From positions 1 to 55,683 of the IMG/VR virus record IMGVR_UViG_3300047554_000738: DNA of 55,683 nt; one strand, written 5' to 3'. How positions within the stretch are numbered: position 1 is the first letter of the stretch; each line of letters opens with the position of its first letter. This stretch comes from a virus. Below the pieces are notes generated by a model, which was given only the letters and a program-made list of their open reading frames with translations, had not been told where the DNA came from and ran no database searches. Made by a program: the position numbers and the translations under genes. Below are positions 1-6,775 of the stretch, one piece after another.

Positions 1-144
1 GTTATTAATAATACTATATAATATGATTACAATGATGATTAAAGAAAGTTAATAAAGGGTAGTATGGAGTTCCAACCACAAACCCAACCTTCTCCCTCTC
101 CCACCACTTGCAATTCACAAATTTTTGGTTTATTTTAGGAGTAT

Positions 145-357
145 ATGGAAGAGATAAATGATTATGAAAACAGCACAACGATAGAGAGGGATATCGGAAA
201 TGCTGTTAAATCTTTAGAAGAAGCTATTGAGCAAGTTAAATCTTGTTATGAGTTTTTAGCCACTTACAGGAAGCGAGAGTTACTGTATGGGTACACAGAT
301 GACCTTACGAGCTTTTTGGAGCTCTGGAGGACCGGAGAGTGGGAAAAAATGGGATAA
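145..357 (+). CDS. Small hypothetical protein (70 aa)
   Basis: I do not recognise this protein. It is acidic and helical in its first half, with an aromatic and charged second half. The ATG follows TTTTAGGAG at a normal spacing, which supports the start. It is the first gene of the plus-strand early series and is followed by a short gap with an inverted-repeat structure. No membrane segment or metal-binding motif is visible. Confidence 0.6.
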   Translation: MEEINDYENSTTIERDIGNAVKSLEEAIEQVKSCYEFLATYRKRELLYGYTDDLTSFLELWRTGEWEKMG

Positions 358-363
358 TATAAA

Positions 364-433
364 GGGTACAGTCCTTCATTCCCTTGCATATCTGGTTGCT
401 GCATTTCTCCTTGTATGCAATAGGGCTGTACCT
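364..433 (+). other. Nested inverted repeat (structured RNA or regulatory hairpin)
   Basis: The gap between two small genes holds an outer arm GGTACAG (365-371) pairing with CTGTACC (426-432). Inside it, CCC (381-383) can pair with GGG (423-425) and TTGCATA (384-390) with TATGCAA (414-420), leaving a 23-base loop. The arms are perfect and nested, giving a long branched hairpin about 30 bases before the next start codon. It lacks a U-tract directly after the outer arm, although AT-rich sequence follows. It could be a regulatory leader, a processing site or a small RNA. Confidence 0.5.
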
Positions 434-462
434 AAATTTTTAAATATTTATAAGGAACTATT

Positions 463-930
463 ATGACAATATTCAAACACATTAAGTTGATGTGGAAGCA
501 TGAGGTAGAAGAGATTGAAGGGTGGCCGATGGAAGTGTCGGTGGATGACTTCAAGAAACAATTCCATGAGAAGTATGATAATGCTATCAGGGATATTGCA
601 GCTTTGTATGAAAATACAGATACTGACTTATGGGAACAGATTGATTCTTATATCGAGAATAATCTGTTATCTAAACCCGGGGAAGCAGAACCGGAGGTAA
701 CAAAGAAACCAACTTTAGAAGAAGAGGTGGAGTACGCTACGAACTTATCAATTAAAATGCACAAAGAGCTTGGAGAAGAATGGGATAAATTATTAGAATT
801 AGGTTATGACAAGAAAGGTGCTATTACTATTCTAACTTCATCCTATGGCAACGTTTTTATTACTTTCTTGAAGAAAGCGTATAGAGAACCTTTAATGATT
901 CTTATGAAATTATTTGCAAATACACAATGA
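463..930 (+). CDS. Hypothetical acidic protein (155 aa)
   Basis: Unrecognised. The protein is acidic and predicted mostly helical, with a Trp-rich first 30 residues and a Pro/Glu-rich stretch near residues 70-85 that may link two halves. The start is preceded by AAGGAACT. It lies just after a hairpin-forming gap, so its translation may respond to that structure. No catalytic motif is seen. Confidence 0.65.
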   Translation: MTIFKHIKLMWKHEVEEIEGWPMEVSVDDFKKQFHEKYDNAIRDIAALYENTDTDLWEQIDSYIENNLLSKPGEAEPEVTKKPTLEEEVEYATNLSIKMHKELGEEWDKLLELGYDKKGAITILTSSYGNVFITFLKKAYREPLMILMKLFANTQ

Positions 931-939
931 AGGTGAAAG

Positions 940-1128
940 ATGAAAGTAAAAACAGACATTGAGTTGTGTCTGCATGATATTCAGAAGGACATTGAACGTG
1001 TCAAAGAGAATATTCCAAAACTCACTAAACGAGATATGTTTAGTATCCTTTCTGAAATCAAGAAGATAGACATACAAATAACAAGTATTTATTCACTGTT
1101 AAGCAAAACTTATGATGACGTTAAATAG
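940..1128 (+). CDS. Small hypothetical coiled-coil protein (62 aa)
   Basis: Unrecognised. The composition (regular Ile/Leu with Lys/Glu, no Pro after residue 27) suggests a helical or coiled-coil protein. GAAGGTGAAAG precedes the ATG, a good ribosome site. Its end overlaps the start of the next gene by 17 bases, consistent with one operon. Confidence 0.6.
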   Translation: MKVKTDIELCLHDIQKDIERVKENIPKLTKRDMFSILSEIKKIDIQITSIYSLLSKTYDDVK

Positions 1129-1351
1129 AATCGAGATGGAATGCAGGCTCGATGAACATTTGAGATGGAATTTTCAACCGTCAATTGAGCATACAGATTA
1201 TATCAAAAGCATATTCAATATGTATTGGGACAACAGATTAAACCTTGAAGGAGCGAAGCAAAGACTTTGCAATTTGTACGATGAATATACTGTTGATAAA
1301 ATATTCGATATAGTATTTTTAAAGGAGGAAGATACCGATGTGCGTAGCTAA
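1112..1351 (+). CDS. Small hypothetical protein (79 aa)
   Basis: Unrecognised, with several Trp, Tyr and Asp residues. It starts inside the end of the preceding gene and ends inside the start of the next (14-base overlap). Two adjacent ATG codons (1112 and 1115) lack a strong ribosome site, so translation is probably coupled to the upstream gene. A later ATG at 1136 is also possible. Confidence 0.5.
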   Translation: MMTLNRIEMECRLDEHLRWNFQPSIEHTDYIKSIFNMYWDNRLNLEGAKQRLCNLYDEYTVDKIFDIVFLKEEDTDVRS

Positions 1352-1586
1352 TTTCCCAGTACCCGAAATATATGGGTTACTAAAATCGCTATATCCCGCA
1401 CTTAAAGAAAATGCGTGGGAAGTATTAGAATGTCAATATAACATTCGGCATGACGGTTATATCTTGTTAGCGTTCAAAGAGCCAAGCAAGATGTTTAAGA
1501 CTAAACTAAAAGTCAAGTTCGCTAAAAGAGACGGCGAAAATAAATATGATGTCTCGTGTGAATCAACTAATGTGAGAGTAATATAA
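1338..1586 (+). CDS. Small hypothetical protein (82 aa)
   Basis: Unrecognised. A strong ribosome site (AAAGGAGGAAG) lies ahead of the ATG inside the end of the preceding gene. The protein is basic in its C-terminal half, with a likely beta-rich end. Its stop codon (TAATG) overlaps the next start, so both are probably translated from one message. Confidence 0.6.
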   Translation: MCVANFPVPEIYGLLKSLYPALKENAWEVLECQYNIRHDGYILLAFKEPSKMFKTKLKVKFAKRDGENKYDVSCESTNVRVI

Positions 1587-2023
1587 TGGGAACAAGGTCT
1601 CATACAGTAATAAAAATGGATTGCACCAAGGAAGTGAATCCAGGCGATGTAACAATGTATCGCCAATTTGACGGTTATCCTGAAGGCCATGGATTGGATT
1701 TGGCTAATTATCTAAAAGATATTCGAATAGTTGATGGTATCAGTCCAAAAGATGAAAAAGATAAAATAGCTAATGGCATGCGTTGTCTTGCTGCTCAACT
1801 AATAGCTCATTTCAAAAATGGACCAGGTGATATTTATTTGTCTAATAATGAACAAGCACCAGGATGGCAAGAATACACTTATGTGATTTATAAAGATAAG
1901 GGAAGTGGCCAAATCAAAATGTTGGTTGATGGCATATCTAATGACAATGAAGATGAAAGTTTGTTCGATGGTACGCCACAAGAATTTATTAACAGATTCG
2001 GGAAGGAACAAAATAATGGATAA
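1586..2023 (+). CDS. Conserved phage/plasmid hypothetical, GTRS...DGYPEG type (145 aa)
   Basis: The N-terminal MGTRSHTVI followed by YRQFDGYPEGHG near residues 25-36 matches a widely seen phage and plasmid family of unknown function, which usually begins with a GTRS-like strand and then W/F-DGYPEG. The C-terminal part is acidic. The start overlaps the previous stop (TAATG) and the gene ends overlapping a small membrane protein gene. Family resemblance is from motif recognition only, and no function can be given. Confidence 0.75.
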   Translation: MGTRSHTVIKMDCTKEVNPGDVTMYRQFDGYPEGHGLDLANYLKDIRIVDGISPKDEKDKIANGMRCLAAQLIAHFKNGPGDIYLSNNEQAPGWQEYTYVIYKDKGSGQIKMLVDGISNDNEDESLFDGTPQEFINRFGKEQNNG

Positions 2024-2396
2024 TGTATTAGCATTCGTATTGTTTACATTGCTATTTATGACTATATTTATAGTCGCAGACATGCTTATTGTAAAGTGGT
2101 CAGAAAAGAAATTTAAAGAGAATGCCACATGGGCAATTACTCTGTATGTCGAAAAGACAAAAGAAGCGAATAAGGAGATATTTATGTCAATCCTTAAAGA
2201 CAGACCTTATAGACCGAGAAGGCAAGATTTCAATAATCACGCTTCTGCTTGGCGGAAAAAAGGTGAGAAAGATTGGAAACGAACAGGCAGAGAAGATAAA
2301 AAACTTGATGAGTTCTTTGAACAGAAGCTTGTCGATGCTAAAGTGGAAGAACAAGAATTTGGTGATAAAATGTCAGATATTATATTAAATAAATAA
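2016..2396 (+). CDS. Small membrane-anchored hypothetical protein (126 aa)
   Basis: I chose the ATG at 2016 because GGAAGGAAC lies just ahead and the protein then begins with a clean transmembrane helix (about residues 4-25, rich in Leu, Phe, Ile and Val). A longer frame from 1905 would only add sequence shadowing the previous gene. After the helix the protein is strongly charged with a basic middle, suggesting a cytoplasmic domain tethered to the inner membrane. Function unknown; a host-interaction role is possible. Confidence 0.65.
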   Translation: MDNVLAFVLFTLLFMTIFIVADMLIVKWSEKKFKENATWAITLYVEKTKEANKEIFMSILKDRPYRPRRQDFNNHASAWRKKGEKDWKRTGREDKKLDEFFEQKLVDAKVEEQEFGDKMSDIILNK

Positions 2397-2416
2397 AAAT
2401 ATCAGGAGTAATTAAA

Positions 2417-2503
2417 ATGAAGAAAAAAGAACGCATAATGGTAGATTGGACTAACGATATAATGTGGCTGAAAGCTGTTGACCGATTGGTAAGGTTAAGA
2501 TAA
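2417..2503 (+). CDS. 28-residue leader-like small ORF
   Basis: An ATG at 2417 follows ATCAGGAG at ideal spacing and opens a 28-codon frame ending at TAA 2501-2503. Its last 13 codons overlap the 5' part of the tRNA-like structure that starts at 2463. Translation of this peptide would run through and disrupt that fold, so it may be a leader peptide of an attenuation-type switch. The peptide is Lys/Arg rich with two Trp. No homologue is recognised and the coding call is tentative. Confidence 0.4.
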   Translation: MKKKERIMVDWTNDIMWLKAVDRLVRLR

Positions 2504-2557
2504 TATCGAACTCGTAATGGGTCTGCAGGTTCTAATCCTGTCAGCAAGTAAGCCACA
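2463..2557 (+). ncRNA. tRNA-like structured element without a normal anticodon arm
   Basis: The elements seen, in order, are: TGTGGCT (2463-2469), which pairs perfectly with AGCCACA (2551-2557); GCTG (2474-2477), which pairs with CAGC (2542-2545); then TT and a D-arm-like GACC/GGTT stem with loop GATTGGTAA (2480-2496) carrying the GG pair. A possible variable-arm hairpin ACTC-GTAAT-GGGT lies at 2510-2522. A textbook T-arm GCAGG-TTCTAAT-CCTGT lies at 2525-2541. Between the D-arm and the variable hairpin only about 13 bases remain, too few for a five-pair anticodon stem. The acceptor is interrupted by an internal loop (2470-2473 against 2546-2550). It may be a decayed tRNA, a tRNA mimic or a regulatory RNA. 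Confidence 0.45.
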
Positions 2558-2574
2558 ACTTTAAAAAGCGGTCT

Positions 2575-2656
2575 CCATAGCTGCTATATATTGTGAGGAT
2601 ATGGAAAGTACTAACCGAAACAAATTACGGTTAATAGTGTTTGGAGTAGGTTAGTA
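2575..2656 (+). promoter_or_regulatory. Hairpin-rich untranslated leader
   Basis: No gene fits between the tRNA-like element and the next ATG at 2682. The stretch holds CCATA (2575-2579) pairing with TATGG (2600-2604). It also holds an exact 8-base inverted repeat TACTAACC (2609-2616) with GGTTAGTA (2649-2656). Inside that repeat, TAACCG and CGGTTA offer an alternative pairing. Competing stems just ahead of the ribosome site GGAGG are the usual layout of a leader that controls translation. No known riboswitch class is recognised. Confidence 0.4.
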
Positions 2657-2681
2657 TGATTTAATTAACTTAGGAGGAATT

Positions 2682-3158
2682 ATGTTTGATAAACAAAGTC
2701 TAATAGAGAAATCATTAGATTATAAGAAAATGCACTATAACACGGAAAATGCTATAGCTAAAATGAATGTTGATAACACATGGGATAAGATAAGAATACT
2801 TGATGAATTTGGGTTCTATGTATATTCACTACCAGGATTCAAATTGGATATTTATATGTCAATGTATCATAATAAATATAAAACAGGTTACGAAGAAGAT
2901 TATCAGTTCTTTGAAGAATGTTTGGAACGGATTAAGATTCTTGGTAAGTTAGAGAATATTAGACAGAACTTTGAAGAAGATTCAGGAATGAAAAAGATAC
3001 AAGGTGATATAAACATTAATCCATACACTGTTATCCATGTTACTTTGACAGCAGAGTGTATAGGTGAAGAAATCATAGAAGAAATTGAGCATGAAGCTTA
3101 TACCGAAACAGTTACTAAATATGTATGTAAAGATGAAACATTTGCAAGAGGTATCTAA
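2682..3158 (+). CDS. Hypothetical protein (158 aa)
   Basis: Unrecognised acidic protein with a Tyr-rich middle. The ATG has a strong ribosome site (TTAGGAGGAATT). It follows the long structured leader, so it is the most likely target of any control exerted there. Its stop overlaps the next start (TAATG). No motif is visible. Confidence 0.65.
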   Translation: MFDKQSLIEKSLDYKKMHYNTENAIAKMNVDNTWDKIRILDEFGFYVYSLPGFKLDIYMSMYHNKYKTGYEEDYQFFEECLERIKILGKLENIRQNFEEDSGMKKIQGDININPYTVIHVTLTAECIGEEIIEEIEHEAYTETVTKYVCKDETFARGI

Positions 3159-3598
3159 TGAACTCAACACAATCACAAATCGACAAGCTGAATAATCAGC
3201 CGTATGAGACTGCTACTCAAAAAGCACAAATAATGACTGACGCCGACAAAAAGGGGGCAAAGGTGTTCATTCAACGTTATAACGATAAATGGCACGAACT
3301 TACTGACAGCCCATCATGGAATTGGAGCCGATACCGTTACGCCGTTCTACTTCCCGAAGACATGAAACCAACTTACAGACCATACACAAAGGTAAATCCT
3401 GAGTGGAAAAGTAAATGGATTAAAAGAATTGGTATGAGTACTAAGGACGAAGTCATAACAGACGAATATCAAATAACAGGTATATCTATAAGAACGGATA
3501 ATGTTTATGCTATTGGATGGAGAACACTACCCGAACTATTCAATGATTTCACTTGGTCAGACGGCACACCGTTTGGGGAGGTAGATAATGGAAACTAA
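3158..3598 (+). CDS. Hypothetical phage protein (146 aa)
   Basis: Unrecognised with certainty. The middle (residues about 72-105, with PTYRPYT followed by two Trp and a DEYQITGI segment) resembles small phage proteins that read like a beta-rich domain repeated in many tailed phages, but I cannot name the family. It overlaps its neighbours at both ends: TAATG at the start and an 11-base overlap at the end. Confidence 0.65.
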   Translation: MNSTQSQIDKLNNQPYETATQKAQIMTDADKKGAKVFIQRYNDKWHELTDSPSWNWSRYRYAVLLPEDMKPTYRPYTKVNPEWKSKWIKRIGMSTKDEVITDEYQITGISIRTDNVYAIGWRTLPELFNDFTWSDGTPFGEVDNGN

Positions 3599-3902
3599 AT
3601 ACAGACTAAAAAAGGACATCGGGACTATGCCAAAAGGAAAAGAATTGAATCATAATAAATCTGATAATTATTGGTTTACCGAGAAAGGGTTGTATCAAAC
3701 CGATTTGATAATATCAGATAGAGATATTTATCTTTTCATTGAACAGGGCATAATCGAGGAAGTGGAAGAAAAGGAATTTACAAGGAGTGAAGTAGAATCA
3801 ATATGCAAAAAATATCAGCGAGATAGATGGCAGGGATATTTTGACAAAGAATTATTAGCAGGTATTGTAAAAGAACACATTAAACAGCGAGGTAACAAAT
3901 GA
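3588..3902 (+). CDS. Hypothetical protein (104 aa)
   Basis: Unrecognised. The first half looks beta-rich and the second half is a charged helix rich in Glu, Lys and Arg. The start is preceded by GGGGAGG inside the previous gene, and the end overlaps the next start as ATGA. No catalytic residues stand out. Confidence 0.6.
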   Translation: METKYRLKKDIGTMPKGKELNHNKSDNYWFTEKGLYQTDLIISDRDIYLFIEQGIIEEVEEKEFTRSEVESICKKYQRDRWQGYFDKELLAGIVKEHIKQRGNK

Positions 3903-4174
3903 ATGAAGAGTATATAAAAGAGTTATTTTTAAGGAATCAATTTAGAATAACATTAGCGGAAGAAGACGGTACAAACGGCACTGTAAAATACGCTATTCAT
4001 GTAATAGACGAAACTATATTTAAAAGGATATTAGACCAAGCCATGACAGCCCAGAGGGAAGCGTGTTATAATGATATTTGTGAACATTTAGATAACAGCG
4101 GCTCTTACGAAGGTTGGATTAAGCAAGAAAAGGAAAGATATAAATTTATCCTTAACGCAGAGGTGAAGCCATGA
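3899..4174 (+). CDS. Hypothetical protein ending in EVKP (91 aa)
   Basis: Unrecognised. The ATG overlaps the previous stop (ATGA) and follows GCGAGG. The last residues, AEVKP, are encoded by the junction sequence AGAGGTGAAGCCATG, which also carries the ribosome site of the next gene. The same tail recurs on several neighbouring, otherwise unrelated proteins. Confidence 0.6.
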   Translation: MNEEYIKELFLRNQFRITLAEEDGTNGTVKYAIHVIDETIFKRILDQAMTAQREACYNDICEHLDNSGSYEGWIKQEKERYKFILNAEVKP

Positions 4175-4395
4175 AAAAAGTATTCAGGAAAAATGAAAAT
4201 ATGCATATAATCTTAGTAGCCGATATGGATGATATGCAAGTTACTTATGGTTGGTATTTAATACCGACTTTGATTTTCTCTAACGATACTTATCCGAGCA
4301 GTTATGATATTTATTATACTTACATGCTTGATTTTGTATGGTTAAAATTCCATTTATCAATTTGTTTTGGCAAGACCAAAGAGGTGAAGCCATGA
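4171..4395 (+). CDS. Small hypothetical protein ending in EVKP (74 aa)
   Basis: Unrecognised, hydrophobic and aromatic in its middle (about residues 28-62), possibly membrane-associated. It starts at the repeated junction GAGGTGAAGCCATGA and ends with another copy of it. The start overlaps the previous stop. No function can be offered. Confidence 0.55.
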   Translation: MKKVFRKNENMHIILVADMDDMQVTYGWYLIPTLIFSNDTYPSSYDIYYTYMLDFVWLKFHLSICFGKTKEVKP

Positions 4396-4619
4396 AAGTA
4401 ATTATTAATGACATTGGAGTAACAAATTATGTTAGTTTCATATTTGGTTTAAAGAGTCAAATAGAAAAATCAAATGGGTCAATTTATGGTATCGAAATGA
4501 CAAAGGGCGAAATAGAAGCAACAAAAAATTATGTTATAAATACTTTTAGAGTAGTTGGAACGAGCAAAAATCAAGCGACTAAATTATTTGATATACCGAT
4601 ATTCGAGGTGAAAAAATGA
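4392..4619 (+). CDS. Small hypothetical protein ending in EVKK (75 aa)
   Basis: The ATG at 4392 is preferred to the upstream ATG at 4338 because it lies behind GAGGTGAAGCC and overlaps the previous stop as ATGA, like its neighbours. The protein is unrecognised, with a likely alpha/beta fold. Its FEVKK tail again comes from the junction repeat. Confidence 0.55.
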   Translation: MKVIINDIGVTNYVSFIFGLKSQIEKSNGSIYGIEMTKGEIEATKNYVINTFRVVGTSKNQATKLFDIPIFEVKK

Positions 4620-5032
4620 GAGAGATTAAATTTAGAGCGTGGGACGGTGAAAACGGATTTATGATTTATCCAAATTTTAACAATGTCATTGAATTTCATG
4701 TCGACCCCAATGGTAAAAGTTATAGTGTTGTATTTGAGGATTTGGAGCGTGTTAATAATTGTGAGGTTATGCAATACACAGGCTTAAAAGACAAGAACGG
4801 TAAGGAGATTTACGAAGGGGATATAATCAAAGGTGAAGTCCAACAAAGTAGCGGTTCTCATCCTATGGAAGTTGTTTGGAATAAACGGGGATACTGGCAA
4901 GTCAAATTCAGAGATAGGGGAATAACGTATCATGATAGTCTATTCGATACTATATGTGATGATAACTATTATGGTTACTTTGTCATCGGCAACATTTACG
5001 AAAACCCTGAATTATTAGAGGTGAAGAAATGA
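4616..5032 (+). CDS. YopX family protein (138 aa)
   Basis: The sequence begins MREIKFRAWDGE, has MQYTGLKDKNGKEIYEGD near residues 52-69 and ends with VIGNIYENPELLE. These are the hallmarks of the YopX family first named from Bacillus phage SPbeta. Length is normal for the family. The family is common in phages and prophages and its function is not established. It lies between two genes sharing EVKK/EVKP tails and carries the same tail (LEVKK), and it overlaps both neighbours as ATGA. Confidence 0.95.
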   Translation: MREIKFRAWDGENGFMIYPNFNNVIEFHVDPNGKSYSVVFEDLERVNNCEVMQYTGLKDKNGKEIYEGDIIKGEVQQSSGSHPMEVVWNKRGYWQVKFRDRGITYHDSLFDTICDDNYYGYFVIGNIYENPELLEVKK

Positions 5033-5271
5033 AAAAGAAAAGACCTTTTAGTAATGGTTCTGAATTTATGTATTGGCAAGAGCATAATTGTTGTCAATGC
5101 AAACGTTATACCAACCCAATGTCAAGCGAGAAAAAGGATTGCTGTCCACATGAATACGAATTAGCGATAGGACTTGTCGGAGATGGTGAAATACCAATTA
5201 GGAATTATAATATTATCTTTGGCAAAAGACAGCCGCAATCATGCAAATCGTTCAAGGAGGTGAAGCCATGA
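5029..5271 (+). CDS. Cys-rich small phage protein (80 aa)
   Basis: The protein starts with a PFSNGSEF stretch and has cysteines near residues 21, 22, 24, 38, 39 and 72. This suggests metal binding, and the FSNG-W-NCC-C pattern is often seen in small phage proteins of unknown role. The tail KEVKP is encoded by the junction repeat. The start overlaps the YopX stop. Confidence 0.65.
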   Translation: MKKKRPFSNGSEFMYWQEHNCCQCKRYTNPMSSEKKDCCPHEYELAIGLVGDGEIPIRNYNIIFGKRQPQSCKSFKEVKP

Positions 5272-5480
5272 AAGTATATTGTAAGGATTGTACAAAGTCT
5301 TATTATTGTGAAAATGTGTACTTTATACCCGACGGTTACTATTGCAGTATTAAACCTATCGTTCCAAGAGTGGTGTTTAGGGATATGCAAGAGTGGGAAG
5401 CAAACCCTAACAACGACTGCCCTGACTTCAGCCCGAAGTTGTGGTATAGGATTAAGATGTTATTAAAGTGGGTTGGGTGA
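5268..5480 (+). CDS. Small Cys-rich protein (70 aa)
   Basis: The ATG at 5268 follows GGAGGTGAAGCC and overlaps the previous stop, which favours it over an ATG at 5241. CKDC near the N-terminus, with further cysteines at about 14, 27 and 52, suggests a small metal-binding fold. The role is unknown. It is the last gene before a short gap with a hairpin. Confidence 0.55.
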   Translation: MKVYCKDCTKSYYCENVYFIPDGYYCSIKPIVPRVVFRDMQEWEANPNNDCPDFSPKLWYRIKMLLKWVG

Positions 5481-5488
5481 CGAGAAAC

Positions 5489-5562
5489 CTCCTATTTGAC
5501 AAAAGAGTTAATCGTGACAAGCGGGGAGAGACCCGCCTATTTTAAACAATTATTCAGGAGGA
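5489..5562 (+). promoter_or_regulatory. Intergenic leader with hairpin and possible ribosome-site masking
   Basis: CCTCCT (5489-5494) is the exact complement of AGGAGG (5557-5562), the ribosome site of the next gene. Between them lies a GC-rich hairpin GCGGG (5522-5526) with CCCGC (5533-5537) and loop GAGAGA, followed by CTATTTT. Either a weak terminator or a translational switch is possible. The pairing is seen; the role is inferred. Confidence 0.35.
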
Positions 5563-5566
5563 TTAA

Positions 5567-5755
5567 ATGAAAGCGAAAACAGTAACGGTGAAAATAAAAA
5601 CCAAAAAAGAAAATGAATGCTCAATAAGATGTCCGCATATAATTATGAAGTTTATGCCTAACATAGAATTTTGCATACTCTTTAACTCGGAATTGCGAAC
5701 AAATAATGGGCAAATATTGCGTTGTCCACAATGTCTTAAATCGGAGGTCAAATGA
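5567..5755 (+). CDS. Small Cys-rich protein (62 aa)
   Basis: A basic N-terminal strand is followed by cysteines near positions 18, 22, 36, 53 and 56. Two C-x2/3-C pairs are the layout of a zinc ribbon, so nucleic-acid or protein binding is possible. TCAGGAGG precedes the ATG. The tail SEVK is again set by the junction (GGAGGTCAAATGA) with the next gene. Confidence 0.6.
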   Translation: MKAKTVTVKIKTKKENECSIRCPHIIMKFMPNIEFCILFNSELRTNNGQILRCPQCLKSEVK

Positions 5756-6189
5756 AAGCACTAACGACACACGAATTTGTAATATTGCCATATCAAAAGA
5801 AAATTGATTTACTTCGTTATTTGGGTTTAGAAGAAAAATGCGTAACAATTCCTATAAAAACAATCTTGCCAAGTGAACTGACTTTGATTGCAAGATACGC
5901 TCAATTTACCAGCCAACCCTTCAAGCCAGAACTCATAACAGAGTTGTTTGAGGGGTGGGAATTAATAGGGGGTATTTATACGAGTTCAGTCCAATTAGAC
6001 AAAATAAATTATAAAGATAAGGTATATCTTTTACAATTTTATTGGAATAGTTGGCAAATCAATTATAGAGCAAAAGGTGAAAAATATATTACACAATGTA
6101 AGGATAATTATTTGCCTAAAACCCTCGACCGCTTTATCTGTCACTGTCAAGATGCAGGTATTGAATTACAATTTAAGGAGGTGGGTTGA
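5752..6189 (+). CDS. Hypothetical protein (145 aa)
   Basis: Unrecognised. It is an alpha/beta-looking protein with an aromatic stretch (FYWNSW) near residues 95-100 and two cysteines near 130. Its end, FKEVG, is encoded by AAGGAGGTGGG, which is also the ribosome site for the following TTG-start gene. The start overlaps the previous stop (ATGA). Confidence 0.6.
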   Translation: MKALTTHEFVILPYQKKIDLLRYLGLEEKCVTIPIKTILPSELTLIARYAQFTSQPFKPELITELFEGWELIGGIYTSSVQLDKINYKDKVYLLQFYWNSWQINYRAKGEKYITQCKDNYLPKTLDRFICHCQDAGIELQFKEVG

Positions 6190-6479
6190 AAATTCAAGAT
6201 AGTTATGGGTATTGTGAATACGCTTTTGAGCATGATTCGTTTGGTGATTATGTCCATATTTACAATCTTTTTGTTTGTCCTGAGTTCAGAAGGCAAGGGC
6301 ATGCAAAAGACCTATTGCGAACAGCTGTTGGACGAATAAGAGAGACAGGGTATAAAGGTGAGATTCAGATTGTAGCTAAACCCGCCGATGATTCTATCCC
6401 CAAAGAAAAACTACGAGAATTTTATAAAAAAATGGGGCTTGAAGTATTTGACTATTATATGATTGGAGCAAAGCAATGA
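6186..6479 (+). CDS. GNAT-family N-acetyltransferase (97 aa)
   Basis: The segment VCPEFRRQGHAKDLL (residues 30-44) is the acetyl-CoA pyrophosphate-binding motif A of the GNAT fold (R/Q-x-x-G-x-A), and FYKKMGL near residues 79-85 matches motif B. At 97 residues it is short for the family but has the core. It would transfer an acetyl group from acetyl-CoA to an unknown target, perhaps a host protein. The start is TTG, five bases after GGAGG, overlapping the previous stop as TTGA in the same way other genes here use ATGA. Confidence 0.85.
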   Translation: MKIQDSYGYCEYAFEHDSFGDYVHIYNLFVCPEFRRQGHAKDLLRTAVGRIRETGYKGEIQIVAKPADDSIPKEKLREFYKKMGLEVFDYYMIGAKQ

Positions 6480-6775
6480 ATAATGAAATGACAATGCACG
6501 AATTTATAGAGCGAACAGCTTGGGGGCTACGCAAGATGGAATATACGCCAGAATATTTAATAGTTAGAACAGAACAATTTGAACATTGGCAATTTGATAT
6601 GGATAAATTATGCGATATTCCAATTATTAAAGCATCAATGGACTGTGTAGATGGTCATGCGGGACGCAACTATCCTGTATATCCTGCCTTCATAGATATG
6701 CACGAACATGAAATATACAGACAAACATATTTTTTCCAGCGGGGATTTGATGATTATTATTTGGAGCTAAAATGA
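6476..6775 (+). CDS. Hypothetical protein (99 aa)
   Basis: Unrecognised. It is rich in aromatic residues, with many Tyr, Phe and His in the second half. The start follows the second junction type (GGAGCAAAGCAATGA), which also encodes the GAKQ end of the acetyltransferase. It ends as LELK at the next junction. Confidence 0.55.
   Translation: MNNEMTMHEFIERTAWGLRKMEYTPEYLIVRTEQFEHWQFDMDKLCDIPIIKASMDCVDGHAGRNYPVYPAFIDMHEHEIYRQTYFFQRGFDDYYLELK

Noticed and set aside
1-40. Similarity of the window's first bases (GTTATTAATAAT) to the reverse complement of its last bases (GTTAATTATAAT)
   Set aside because: Only short AT-rich matches with gaps, which chance explains. No exact terminal repeat is seen.
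2440-2660. A self-splicing group I or II intron
   Set aside because: No conserved catalytic core segments or domain V-like hairpin are visible, and the flanking genes are not split.
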